Positions 52,441 through 64,000 of a DNA stretch of 64,000 nucleotides are shown here, in pieces. The number at the start of each line of letters is the position of its first letter. Position 1 is the stretch's first letter. Source of the stretch: Parus major (lineage: Eukaryota > Chordata > Aves > Passeriformes > Paridae); the NCBI RefSeq assembly GCF_001522545.3, contig NC_031769.1, positions 17,396,577-17,460,576 on the forward strand, given 5' to 3'. Under the pieces are notes generated by a model. The model saw only the letters and a program-made list of their open reading frames with translations. It did no database searches and was not told the origin of the DNA. Both the position numbers and the translations under genes were made by a program.

Positions 52441-53879
52441 CTCTGAACTCAGACTCAGACTTCAGGTTGCCCCTGACAGGGGGAGCTCAGAAGGGAGCTC
52501 AGGACTATGAGGTTTGGCATGTGACTCACATTTCAAGCCCTGGCACAGCAGGGAGAGCCACCCCTAAAAACCCATCAGTCTTTCAGTTTTGCAGGTGGGT
52601 GCAGCACAGCAGGCCAGATTGAAGTGAGTGGCCTGATTTTTCCAGGGATGTTAAATATGGGATGATATGTTCTCATCTAGATGCAAGATTAGCACAGTCT
52701 GCTTATTCTCATGAACAGGGCAGAGGAGGCCATAATTACTGAGTCCTTTGGGATTTGATTTAAATACTCTAGAGCTCAGAAAGTTCTTCAGTCAGTCCTT
52801 TGGATGGCCATGGGTAAGCACAAGTCCATATTGTCCCTGTCTCTGTTCAGTTAGAAATATACTGTGCTTGGCCTGGAGACATTTAAGAAAATTGTTTTAG
52901 CAAAACAGAATGGGAGGTGTAAATGTATTAAGATTAATTTATTGCATGGCATTGAGTTTTGAAATTATTACTTTCATGTCCTTCAGGCAGAGCCATATGT
53001 CTTTTGTTCCCCTTGGGCTGTTCTGACATCATAGTAAGAATTTCAGGGAAAATTTACAAGGATGGAGTTTGTCAAATTGAAAACACTTTCAGTTTACCAT
53101 CACCAGCATATGAATGTTCAAGCACAGAGTTGCATTAAATAGTACTTGCCATTGACTTTGTTCCTGATTAAAGTCGTATTTAAAATTTGCCTACAAATAC
53201 ATTCAACACTTAATGTAAAAGATATACAATTCAATTTAACATTCAAGTTAAAACATATTCACCTCATGTAAGAATGTTTATACAGTGGCAATTCCATATT
53301 CAGTTAGAGTCAACAAAATGCTACATCCTTTTTGAAATATTTTATTAATTGATATAAATAGAATTTCCCTTTCATCTTCAATATGAAAAATTACTTGCAG
53401 ATATTTTATGTTATTCTTTATTTTTTGAATATTGAACGTATTAAAACTTTCTAAGGGTTTGGGGATTTCTTCAAATGTATGCAATAACAGTTAATTGCCA
53501 TCTTCTGTTTTAAATAAAGGTGGCTGTAACCATCCGCATATGAACTGAAGAAGGATTGTCTCAGTGGATATTAAGGCCAATGTGACCCTGATTCCTCCAG
53601 TTCTAACAGAAATAGGAAGACCAAAATTATTTAATGATAAATGAGTGAGTTTCTAATGTTATGAACACCACCAACCACTGAACCAATGAGAATTTAATTT
53701 GTCTTGCTACCTCATGAACCTCAATCCCAGTGGGTAGATTATCAGGGGGTGGAAAACTCTATACCCAGTTTATGAACACAGGTAGAATCTTTATGAGAAA
53801 TTCATGTCACTCAACTGAGACTGAAACTCTGATCTATAATGTGAACATAAAGGCCTTCATGATATGATTATTTCTTGAG
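52441..53879. other. Intergenic DNA, no gene seen
   Basis: Slightly GC-richer immediately after the CR1 (to about 52.6 kb), then AT-rich. Open frames are under 70 codons. Nothing recognisable. Confidence 0.45.
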
Positions 53880-54270
53880 AGGTTACCTAGAATGGAGGCT
53901 AGACAGTGTTAAAGGAATAAAGGAGGTATTTATTAAAAAGGCCTTCGAAGGATACACCTTGGGCAGCACAAGAGCCTGGCCGAGGCTGCACCCAAGATGG
54001 ATGATGGGTCACACAAATTTTCACACTTTTATAGGTTTTTATAGGTCCATTTGCATATTGGGGTTAATTGTCCAGTTACAGCTTCATGTAATGAAGTCCC
54101 AGTTTGATCTCTTCAATTTGCTGTTGCTTATACTTTCTTGGGCTTGAAGCTGCAATGGTGTCCTTGGTTGTCGGGCTGGAACAGGATTGTTTTGTCTGAC
54201 TAAACTGTGAGGAGAACTTGCTAACACTCTATATGAAGTTCAGAGTTATATCCTACTGCAGTACAAAACC
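53880..54270 (-). mobile_element. Solo-LTR-like repeat of an old endogenous retrovirus (tentative)
   Basis: The block contains phrases I recall as dispersed in songbird genomes, including AAGGAGGTATTTATTAAAAA near 53922-53941, GGCTGCACCCAAGATGGATG, TTTTATAGGTTTTTATAGG and TTGCATATTGGGGTTAATTG. On the minus strand it carries an AATAAA signal near its 3' end (about 53930), as expected for an LTR. No gag, pol or env sequence flanks it, so it would be a solo LTR. I could not find convincing TG...CA ends or a target-site duplication, so edges are approximate. Confidence 0.45.
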
Positions 54271-57200
54271 TGAAAAATACGAAAGGTAAAACTTAAGGCA
54301 TCATTATGACAGAAGATGATGGGATCCAGAGGCAAATATAAAGCTAGAAAATTTTCAGATGGCAAAAAAATTATATTGATGCAAGAGCTAGTGAAGAATA
54401 AGATATTGTTCAGCATGCTATAGGTAATTACAGAAAAGCTACCAAGGTTACAAAAATAATGAGTTTTCCATTTTAACCATCAATTCAGATAAAGTGAAAA
54501 AAGGAAAATTTTCAGTGAAAAGCACCCCAAAGTATCTCTTTTCAATTCTCTAAACAAGTTTCTGAAAATAGCAATGGACTAATTGACTTCCAGATGCTTC
54601 TCTCAGAAGATACATGAAAATATCTTTGAAATTCTTTAAGAAAAGTCAAGTTATTTGAAAGGAATATTAGTTGCTTAAGTGCTTAAAATTATAGCTATAA
54701 ATAGATTACATGGGACACTGGTGTGTCTGTAACAGCAGTCGGGTTCACTGTGAGTGCATGAACTGCTTTAAATATAGAAATTAATAAATCTGGGCTCTTA
54801 AGGAAGATGATAGAAATGTGCCCTGTAGGGAATTGTCAGTCAGAAATAAAAATATAGATGATATAAACACAGATAAAGGTCTATATAGATTCAGGTATTT
54901 ATACAGAAATTCACTTTTCTGTATATATTTATCTGAAATTTCACATATATATGTTAATATGCAGACAAATATAAAATTCTTCATGATCTAGCCTGGAAAA
55001 AAAAAAAAAAGACATGGATGAAATAATTCCAACTCTCATAATTTCATGAAAGTATTTATGCTAATTTTAATGAGTCAGGACCTGGAATAGTCCTTCAAGA
55101 AATAGCTTTGGCTTAAATGCTTGTAGTACATATACTTCTCAGGTTTTCTTCAAGCACTTAGCTAAATTACTAAGTTACATTAGTAAGCTTAGCAGGAGAA
55201 TTGTTTATACAAGTCTCATTTCTGTATTTTAAAGTCTTTTATTCTTTATTCAAGAACAGTTTAATTTTACACATTTTTCCTGAGTTTCAGATAAACTTAA
55301 CTATAACTTGGCTCTTTTTTTGTTATTTAGTCAACAATAGTTTCTAAACAACCTTGATAAAAAAATATTTCTCCTCTAGCCATAGAACCACAGAATATCC
55401 AGACTACAGAAAAGCAGAAAAAAAGAAGACAAAGATTAATTTCTTGGACTTCCAAATGCAAGAAAAATGTAGAGTGTTTGAAGACAGGGAATCTGAAATT
55501 TTTGATGCATAGTAATACACTGAAGTTTAAGTATTTCTAACTGCTTAGCATGTTATAATCATACAAATTTGGAGTGCAGAGAGAGCATGGGTATGGTTTT
55601 TTTTAAAAAGAACAGAGATTGTTACATTCAGAAGGACTTGAATCTATATATATACACACCACATTTGGTGGTATTTGTGCTGTCAGTGGATATTTTATCT
55701 GACCCAAAATCCAAGCAAAGGAGACATTTTGGGAAGCAAGTAAGGAAGTTCTTTGAGGCCACATTTTGAGTTAAAGAACAGTTGTCTCAGAGGCAAAACT
55801 GTTCTTTAAGACACGGTATCAGAAGGTTTGGAGGTAGACTCTCAGAGAATATTTTATTTTGGCCAGTTAAGAAGGGATGCTTGGGATGTGTGTTTTGTGA
55901 CTCATTGTGAATGAGTCACAGTATAAGTCTCATTGCCTCAATGGTTTCACACAGGTGTCTTTCACTCTACAAAGATTTTCTAATAAGTGGATAAACCTTG
56001 CAAATACCTATTAAGCACAAACTAGTCCAGTTAGACACTTTTACTAACATGTCTTGGTAATTGCTAATGGTTCTGGGAATTTGAGCCAAATAGTGTATCA
56101 TTTGTTTTTTCCTCTATATGAAAGGACTTCTGAACTATCCTCCTTTTGCTCCCTTCTTTAGCCTCTAATACATTTAGCAAGCTGCTCATCTTTTAAGACT
56201 GATCTGGATTGGTTCTTGACTGGCCATTGCCTTCTTTCTATTACCATGTCTACAGTAACTCCACCTGAGTTTTTCACAGATGATGAACAGAAAAAAGCCA
56301 GGCATAACACAGCCTATGATTCTTTGGTTTTCAAAGTGCAAGCTGTGATTCCATCCCATATCTAGGTGCCAAATGTCATTTAGCATTCTTCAGAGTCTTG
56401 CTTAGTAAGGTCTCAAGGGAAGAGGGAAGCTATAGGGCTCCAAGGAAAGCAGAGAGAAGCTCAAATGCAACTGCATTTCACTGTTACCAAAAATACATGG
56501 AAAATGTTCTCCACTCTCTTTTAGCAAGACAGAAATATGTTTCAGATTACAAAATTGTAGTACAGACTTGGTTTATTTCTTTAGACTTATCACTCTTACT
56601 GAATACTGAATATTGGCTGAATTAAGAAAAATGTTTGTATTCGAGGATTTTTTTGTTTGTTTTGGTGTTCTTTAGATACTGTAAGACTACCAGCTAGATT
56701 GTGTTAAAAAGAAACTACACTTTCAGCAACAAGGGTGTCATGTTTGTCTGGTGATTTGAAAGAATTGTTGCTACCTTCCCTGGGGCAATGTGGAACATAA
56801 GGAAAATAATGTGGGAATATTCCTGTTTCTGAAATACTTCAGCAGTTGCTTCCACAGCAAAATCATCTTGTCTGGAACACAGTTGTAATATGTTTCGTTT
56901 TCAGAACTTTGGAAAGAAAAAAAAAAGTATAAGCCCAAAAAGAATATTCACTGCATTAACAGTTTAACTGAAAGGAAAATATTCCCTTAACTAGAGAAAA
57001 TTCTTAGGAACAAATTCATTATTTATTTCCTTTAAAGGAAGCCTAACCTTAATATTTTAATATTATTGAAAAGTAGTTCCAACAAATTCATCATTTCAGC
57101 TATTTGAAGGGTGACTCAACAAGACTCCTCCAACATATAGTCGTATTTTGGTTTCTGCACAAGGCTTGATAACCTTCTCATGAATAGTTGATTAGGCTAT

Positions 57201-60200
57201 AGAGTACAATGTCTGCATGCATAATTGAAGCTATACAGAAATAATTGATCTAATTACCGGTGCTAAGTAATGTCATTCTGGTTAGAGACCTGTCCCACTG
57301 GCTGGTGTCTGCCCAGCAGTTTCCCCTCAAAGAGCATGTGGGATATTCTGAAGGAATCCTTAATATTTTCAATTACTCTTTTGCCCTGCAAAGTCTCTTC
57401 TTGACTGCTGGTAAACTGTGTAGAATATTCTGTAGTAACCAAACTCATCCCTGCTTCCATACGTAAGGAAATTTTTGGAAAGAATCCGATCTATTTGGAT
57501 GTATGGATTTTCTGTTTGGTATCCCTACACTCTCTTATCATGAATGGTGGAATGAACAAAAAATACTAAGAAAATTTACAATTTTTAAAGAATAAACAAC
57601 CCTCTTTCTCATCTCTTCCCAAGTTTAACTATTGACCTACCTAGCACTAATCATGTTTTTTTTTTGCCAAATCTCTCATTTCTGCCTCAGTCAATGCTGA
57701 TGTCTTGACACGTGAGCACTTTTCAATATTGACTGCAGGAGCCTTCCCTGGAGAGTTTTAGGAGTCACACACCAGATGAATGTATACATAAGCACACACC
57801 AAAAGAAGCAAGTTATCAAGAACTGTCTGAGATAAATGCCAGCTGAGGATGAGGAAAGGACTTCTCAACATTTCCAGCATCAAATTCATGGGTTTGTGTA
57901 CCTATAGTAACAGAGAGACAACATACCCTTAAAAACCAGCAGTAATAAATAAGTCAGATAGAAAGCAGGGGTTATTTAAATAAGATTTTTAAACTACTAA
58001 GCACAGTAGGTGGTGCAAAAACAGACAAGGATTTACTCTTCCAAAAATAGAAGGAATTTGCTTCATATCATCTGATCAAATGTTCAGGGAGGAAAACTGA
58101 AAAGTTCTAAATTTAAAATTACATGGTCCAGCTTTCCAAAGAAATACATTAGAACACTGCTAGCTGCATTTTAGAAAGGAATGGTACAACTGTACTTGAT
58201 TTTAAAATTATCAGTTTTATGCCAAGAATGACAAGCTAGAATATCTTTTCAAGATACCAAGGCCCTCATAACTGATGCAAACATAAAGGAATGCTTTGGT
58301 TATATGATTCCTATTTAAAATGTCCTTGATTGATTTTATTGCAAGCTGTCAGCTTATGAAAGTATTATTTGCATCAGTTCAGAATTTTTCACTTAGTGAC
58401 ATTAATGTGAATTTCCTTTCTTAAAGAGTGAAATGCATCCCTTTGGTGACACAAACTGTGGAAGTGAGAACATTTTTCAGTGATCCATGTCAAAGCACCA
58501 ATGAAATCATGTCTTGATTGTATCCAGATAAATCCCATGGATAAATCCAAAGAATTCTGTATACCAAGGTAGAATTAATTGCAGTAAATCTTAATTTTAA
58601 TATTAAGGTATCTTAATTTCTTAGAATTGTTTTCAGCTTGGGAAATTATTCTCAAAACAACTAAATAACAATGTTCTAATGCATAGGGTTTTTGGTTTTT
58701 TCTTTAAGTTTGTTGATGTTTACTGAAATAAATAATTACTTAAGCAAAGGCATGGAAAAACAGAGGCTTAGGAATGTATGATAATATAAATCAAGTATAT
58801 TTTAGGAAGTGAACTGTTTCTTTTATCTATTCTTGAAGTTCCTGAATTTAGGATTCAAATGGTGCATCACTTCCCCCAATTGTCTACCTCTACATACAAG
58901 CTTAATAATACAAGAGAATTTATAGTAAAGATAATTGTGACTTAATCAGCTTCAATATAGTTTCTTTATTTCCATGCAAATATGATTTCATTTAAAATGT
59001 AGTATGCAGAACCTTAAACCTTTTAAAGGTAAAAGAGAAAATCACGTGCTAGGTTAACACCCTGCAAAACAAAATATTTTAGGAAACATATTAAACCCCT
59101 TTATCTTAAACAGGTTCCAGCTTGTACACCTGCCCCCACCTTATCTATAGACTTCTCTTTTTTTCCAGTAGAACTTTCTCAATTCTTTGCCGCTTTTGCA
59201 AAGGAGTTACAAATATAAGCTGTAAGCACAGCCTTGCTCGGTACCCAGGTGTAGAGCTCTGCTGTGGAGGAGGCTCTTTCAGGGCTCCGAGGAGTTACTG
59301 CTCGGTGTAACACGTGAACTGGAAAAGCACGATACACCTGAATGGGTGGGGCGTGACAATAGTACAGGCAGGAGAAGTTAATTCAGAAGAAATAAATGAA
59401 GTGACAACCGTAAAGCATCGAAACGTCTTAAAAGTTTCCTCCCTCCCTCCCGTCCCAAAGTTAACCTCATTTCAGGGGGGATGCCAGGTCTACCCTGCTG
59501 CTGGGCAAAACGGGCAGTGTCTGGAAGTTAACTGCTCTTTCGACACGAATCACTGAGCTGTTGCAAAGGTATGATGGGAGCCACTGGCAGCAGAGGGAAG
59601 AAGACACTCGTGGGCTGTGACCCGCCTTGAACCCCGCTTGCAGCCGCTGCCCCATGATCCACACCGCTGGGTTGGCAGCCAGCTCCTCTCGAGCTGTGCC
59701 CACTGCAGAGCTGCTGCTACTCACAGCAAGCCTGGGAAATCACCTTGGGGTTTTGCCAGCTTTTAGGGTGGCCCCAAACACCACCTGTGGATGTTTTAAG
59801 AGTGTTATTGACAGTCATATTCGATTATTAATAGCTTGGCAAAATCCATCGGGCTCTGTGCTTCAGCTTTCTCATAGATAATTTCCCCTTCATGTGGTTT
59901 GGGTTGAAGCTGAGAGTTTGGTCTGTGGATATTTTTTACTTTAGTCTCATTTTAACGTGCGAGCACAAAGGAATATCCAGAATGCACACATTGCAATATT
60001 TAAAAAAAAAAAAAGTGCATAGAGTAACTTGGACTCAATAGCGCAGGAAATACTGAAAATATGCCCCTCAAAGCACTTCTCAAGAACTGAAGGAGCCTGT
60101 TCAGGGCCCAAGATCCTTCAGTCTTTTAGTGATGTGAAAGAGCTCCACTACATACCTTTACAGGATAATCCATAAAACTAGGTGTAAAGTCATCATGACT

Positions 60201-61259
60201 ATTACCTGCTAGCTGGATACGTAACCAGCACTGTAGCTGTGGGTAGAAAACTCAAAACAGTTGTAAACTATCATTTAAACCTACACTGCCATTTTAAAAT
60301 GATGCTGCAGGGAGATCCACCTTTAGGAATGGCAGAAGGAAGTGTAAAACATTGGAAGGTGAAGTTTCACCACAATATTTACTCTCTTCCTTGTTTAAAG
60401 ATGATAAAACTGAACACCTACAAACATCTATGCTTTTCATTGTATAGCATCCAGTGCTGTTGATTTTTATGTACTCAGGGAGAGTTTTCTCACAGTCTGG
60501 TGTTTGCATCTATTGACTCTGTAATCTACAGACAGACCCTTAATGAGCAGAAAAGACAAGAATCTCAGAGATAAAGCCTTGGGATAACAGTGGGCCTTTA
60601 CAGCTTGTCAGTAGGAGAAAGCTCAAACATAAATATCTGATTTACAGAAGTAACACAACTTATTTTGATAGATTACATTGTTTTTGTTTCAAATTACTCT
60701 GTCAATCGAGAAGGAAGGGGTTAAGAGGTCATATTTTTAAAAAAATGCTTGAAAGGGCTCTTTCAAGGGATTTTTCATAAATTTCACCCTCATAATTAAT
60801 TGCTTATTTGTGATATTACAGAACCTCTACTTTGTCTGACAAACATGCTGATTTTGTGAAATGTTGTTTTACAAGTCCCCTCAAACAGACAGGAACAGGA
60901 CCAAACCCCCTACATGTGGACTGAAATGTAGTGATTTGCACCACACAGTAGTTCCTGTGACACGTCTTTGTCACATCTTCACTTCAAGTTCGATATTTTT
61001 TCCCTTGTTGGGTGAGGCTTTGTTTCTGTTTTGACCTGTTTCACTTGGGAATGGTTCATGCAGAAAACGACACTGGCTTTTTAAGCAGAAGTGAGGTCAA
61101 GGCTGAGAATTGCCGGTGTTGAAAACTTTTAGACCAGTGGTTAGCCAGCAAGAGATGGGGAAGGAGAAAGGTTAGGGTGTGAAGTGTTGAAGCAAAGATT
61201 CCCTTGGCTATGGTGGGGCTTGACTTCGTTCTTGAGTATCAACTCAGCTCCTGGACAAG
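54271..61259. other. Intergenic DNA, no gene seen
   Basis: About 7 kb, mostly AT-rich. Features noted: an A-run at about 54996-55011, the paired AP-1-type inverted repeat at 55896-55920, and a GC-richer patch at about 59.2-59.8 kb with overlapping short frames on both strands and no domains. No transposon that I can name. Confidence 0.45.
55896..55920. promoter_or_regulatory. Paired AP-1-type sites in perfect inverted repeat
   Basis: TGTGACTCAT and ATGAGTCACA are exact reverse complements separated by TGTGA. Each arm holds a consensus AP-1 (TRE) heptamer, TGACTCA at 55898-55904 and TGAGTCA at 55912-55918, with centres 14 bases apart. The site could bind two bZIP dimers or form a hairpin. Function is inferred from motif only. 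Confidence 0.45.
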
Positions 61260-61860
61260 CCCATCTACTGCAGATGGAGCATTTTGTTTCTCCCATGCCT
61301 TTTCCGTGTCACGGCCCCGTGGTGGCAGCCACAGCCAGGGAGGACACACAGTGGGACACAAGGGCACCCACGGACATCCCACTGCCCTCCCTGGCGCCCT
61401 GGGGTTGGGGTGTGCTCAGTGGGGATGCGGAGCCCCCTCTGAGCCTCCGCCCACCCACCTGTGCCGTGGTTCGAGACGCCCAAGCACGGGCAGGGAGGGC
61501 ACCACAGCCCTCGGCGTGCGGCTCCTCCGGTGGTGTGGGCAGGCCCAGGTGGACACCTGAGCTCCGAGCAGAGGCGTTCATGGGTCCACGGGCAGTTTTG
61601 GCCAGAGAGGAGGCGCTGGAGGCCATGGCGGGTCCCCCATCTGCCCCATCCAGCGCAGCGCGGGAGGCAGCGGTGGAGCTGGTGCCACGATAGGACAGCG
61701 ACGAGTTTATCAGTGGTGTGAGACACGAGGAGCTCCTCCACACGACACCACAGAGATGAGTTTATCAGTGGTGTGAGACACGAGGAGCTCCTCCACACGC
61801 ATGGGGCGCTGAGGCCTTCGAGAGGCGGCTGCTTGGCCCTGGAGCTGGCCCTGCCCGCTG
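61260..61860. other. GC-rich block containing a repeated hairpin
   Basis: About 600 bases are GC-rich and carry overlapping open frames on both strands (up to 220 codons, 61265-61927 minus; 169 codons, 61184-61693 plus). None has a domain I know, they contradict each other, and the 42-base repeat sits within the longest. I therefore do not call a gene. The block could be an unknown repeat, a CpG-rich regulatory region or part of a non-coding transcript. Confidence 0.4.
61703..61799. repeat. Exact 42-base direct repeat with internal palindrome
   Basis: A 42-base unit beginning GAGTTTATCAGTGGTGTGAG occurs at 61703-61744 and 61758-61799 without mismatch, offset 55 bases. Each copy contains the 12-base perfect palindrome GAGGAGCTCCTC. 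Around the first copy, GTGGTGT (61713-61719) pairs with ACACCAC (61745-61751), making a larger imperfect hairpin centred on the palindrome (61727-61738). Confidence 0.93.
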
Positions 61861-63299
61861 TGCCTTCGCTTTTCCAAGGGCTCAATTCCCCGGCAGCCGG
61901 CAACAGGAATAAATTACAAAGCCGCACTTAATGTTAGTGACTCTTTAAATGGAATTTTTCATTCAAAGTTTGTCATTAAAATAGAAAGGCCTTTTGGTTG
62001 TGACCATACAGGCATAATAAATTGTATATGTTTGCGATACTGAATGAATCTTGCCCATATGCTGCACTGCAAGGCTACATGAATGAAGCATTTACCAAAT
62101 CAGGCCCACCACATTAAACAGAAAAACAATCTTTATTCATGGTAACTTATCAGTTTCAATTAATCAACCTCAACAATAGAAATTCTGATGTGTTCAAGCA
62201 ACTTGAAAGCAATAGGTCATCTCCAGGGCAGCCATGTTGTGTCTTTGTGCCTATGGCTTCAAACAAAGCAACATCTCCAATAAATGTACATCCCCACACA
62301 CAGATGTGTGACTATATCTGTATAAACATCCAGGCGCACTGAAGGCCCTGGTGTACACGTATGGCTGTACGTAGAAGTGTTTAGCTTTTTTGTCATACAA
62401 AAAGTAATTGTTTTCCTTTTTTTTATTTTTTTTTTTGGAGCTCCACAAGTTTAAACAAAAGAAAAGAAATTTCCATTGGATGACCATCCTTTCAGTTTCT
62501 CTGCTGCTATGTGAATAGCATTGTGCAAACCATTCCAATGGTATTGAAAAGGGGTAACCATTGGTTTGATTTGGTTACACGGTTTCGTAAAGAGCTCCCT
62601 CCCACTGCCTTAGGGTCTGTGAAAGGTCTGTGACCTGTTTAGAACTGCCAAGTGAAATGTCATGTCGCCCCTCCCAAATGGGAGTATCTGCATTCATTTG
62701 ATCAGTATAAAAAATGATTGGGGATGGCGAGATCAGGGCTTTTGAATTGCAATTTATAGCAGTTTACAAAAATGCACATTGTTGGAAAAGAAAACATGGA
62801 AGTGTTTCTTTCTAAATTGCATTACCTGTGAAATGTCATTAGTCTTTTTAGGATATTGCATCCTATTTTTTATGATCTCAGAGAGAGAATTAAATTAAGA
62901 AGTTGAGTGTTTGCTTGAGATAAAAAGGCACAGCGCACTACCTACAGCACCTGCTAAGTTTTGCCATCAGCTGCTGAAGGAAATGTTTCCCCATTCCTCT
63001 CCACCTCGAGTCCATAGTTCTGCTGTCATCACTTGGTGGTACCGTGTATTTCATGAGATCTTGTCATTTTCGTGCAGTGACACGAGGCTGCTGCTTTCTG
63101 GGAGGGTGGTTTGTTCATGTCCAGGGCTCAGCATCCTCCTACCTCCCGCCGAGCGCTTTGACCACCGCCGCCTTGTCCGGGGACGGCCGCCGAAGGTTTA
63201 ATTTGTTCCTCTTGCAATTCCCTGCACCTGAAAAGAAACAAAACCAAAGCAAACGAAACACAACAGTAACGAAAAACGAAGGGTCGGTTGCACTAATTT
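61861..63299. other. Intergenic DNA, possible conserved non-coding segment
   Basis: AT-rich, with no gene. From about 61.93 to 62.2 kb and 62.6 to 62.9 kb the sequence is complex, free of simple repeats, and holds many homeodomain-type TAAT/ATTA words, which is how conserved developmental enhancers often look. Runs of T lie near 62419-62437. Without alignment this remains a suspicion. Confidence 0.35.
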
Positions 63300-63960
63300 A
63301 AAGCTATCCTTCCTTCAGCGTGTCGTCTCTCAGGCCGAACTCCCCGGGGGCTGCGCCCTTAATGCGCCCAGCCCGGTGGTTGGGGGCGCGGGGGGCGCGG
63401 GTCTGGAGGAGCACAGTGGCTGGGGCTGGGCACCTTCCCTTCCCCGCTCCGTGCCTGCCATAGACCCCACACCCCCAGCGCTGCCTCGGGAATGTCGGCG
63501 CTCCCCGACGCCGGGGGCACAGAAGGGACCAGACGGGAGGCAGTGGCGGGGCTGCTCTGCGAGCGGTGCAGGACAGAGAAAGGTGCGGGGGAGAGAACGG
63601 CGGGGGACACGGATGTTTCAGAGGCAAAAGCGAAGGGTGAAGGGGCCCCGGGCCTGCCCGGGACAGCGGGTGCCCTTGACTGTGCCTGCCCGAGGGCGGG
63701 GGCGGGCAGGGGATGCTGCCTGCAGGGCTGACAAACAGGACAGGGAGCCGGGGGTTGCTCCTTCTCCTGCAGGAGCCGAGTCGAAGGGTGAAGCTCTCCC
63801 TCGTGACCTCTACTCACCTCACCTTGCGGGCGCTCTGCTGCCAGCAGTGCAGGGGGTGGCGGCTTGCTCTGAAAAGAGCACCCCGCCCTCCGGGCCAGCT
63901 CACCCCTGCCTCGGCCACTGCCCGGGTCACGCTGGGCCCCTTCTTCCCTGGCCCAGAGCG
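63300..63960. promoter_or_regulatory. CpG island near the right edge
   Basis: GC and CpG content rise sharply from about 63.3 kb and stay high almost to the window end. Overlapping long open frames on both strands (for example 63376-63966 plus and 63359-63817 minus) are expected by chance in such DNA, and I recognise no domain in them. An island this size usually marks a promoter. In human the next gene upstream of OTUD1, read divergently, is C10orf67, so this could be its promoter with the gene running off to the right. That is inference only. Confidence 0.5.
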
Positions 63961-64000
63961 AGCTAAACGTTGCTCGCCTAAAAGGTGATACCTCAGTACC

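Noticed and set aside
59170..59180. Pyrimidine tract ending in CAG, like a splice acceptor
   Set aside because: Such tracts are common. No open exon with a matching donor or known protein follows.
61184..61927. Overlapping long open frames on both strands
   Set aside because: GC-rich DNA produces such frames by chance. Strands conflict, no domain is seen, and an exact 42-base non-triplet-spaced repeat (offset 55) falls within the longest one.
63304..63988. Several open frames of 79-196 codons in the right-edge CpG island
   Set aside because: Compositionally driven, conflicting on both strands, no domain recognised. I looked specifically for the PTF1A bHLH region and did not see it.
1..64000. 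CRISPR array, bacterial operon, tRNA or rRNA genes
   Set aside because: None of the required repeat-spacer, cloverleaf or rRNA patterns is visible, and the window is vertebrate nuclear DNA.

Overview
This is a vertebrate nuclear window, almost certainly from a bird. The evidence is several 3'-truncated CR1-type LINE fragments with the usual avian tail and terminal reading frame, no mammalian Alu/B1/L1 sequence, and an AT-rich, gene-poor background broken by short GC-rich islands. Two other interspersed repeats, at about 19.1-19.5 kb and 53.9-54.3 kb, resemble elements I remember from songbird genomes. A passerine is therefore my best guess, but that is inference.

The only protein-coding gene I can support is OTUD1, a single-exon OTU-family deubiquitinase on the minus strand (start 8829, stop 7562). 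Its N-terminal 87 codons and C-terminal 199 codons are clear. A 405-base run of N hides the middle, and the reading frame does not match across it, so the N-run length is wrong modulo 3. A CpG-rich promoter with GC boxes and a CRE-like site lies at 8830-9175. A 3' UTR of about 1.2 kb probably ends at an AATAAA signal at 6359-6364.

Layout: 1-6.3 kb is downstream intergenic DNA. 6.3-9.2 kb is OTUD1 with its UTR and promoter. 9.2-64 kb is upstream intergenic DNA. That stretch holds a (TTTTA)n microsatellite at 10.7 kb, a CR1 tail at 12 kb, a GC-rich island plus dispersed repeat at 18.8-19.5 kb, a CR1 cluster at 25.1-26.1 kb, a small GC-rich nucleus at 28.1 kb, and tandem duplications at 40.8 and 41.8 kb. 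It continues with a CR1 tail at 45.7 kb, the longest CR1 fragment at 51.9-52.4 kb, an LTR-like repeat at 53.9 kb, a GC-rich block with a repeated hairpin at 61.3-61.9 kb, and a CpG island running to the right edge from 63.3 kb.

In human, OTUD1 lies between KIAA1217 on its 3' side and C10orf67 then PTF1A on its 5' side. If that order holds here, the right edge points towards C10orf67/PTF1A, and the long upstream desert is the kind of interval that can carry developmental enhancers. I found no new multi-gene system, CRISPR array, tRNA or rRNA. The points most worth checking are the OTUD1 frame break at the gap, the TATA element unusually close to the OTUD1 start codon, and several short perfect inverted repeats.
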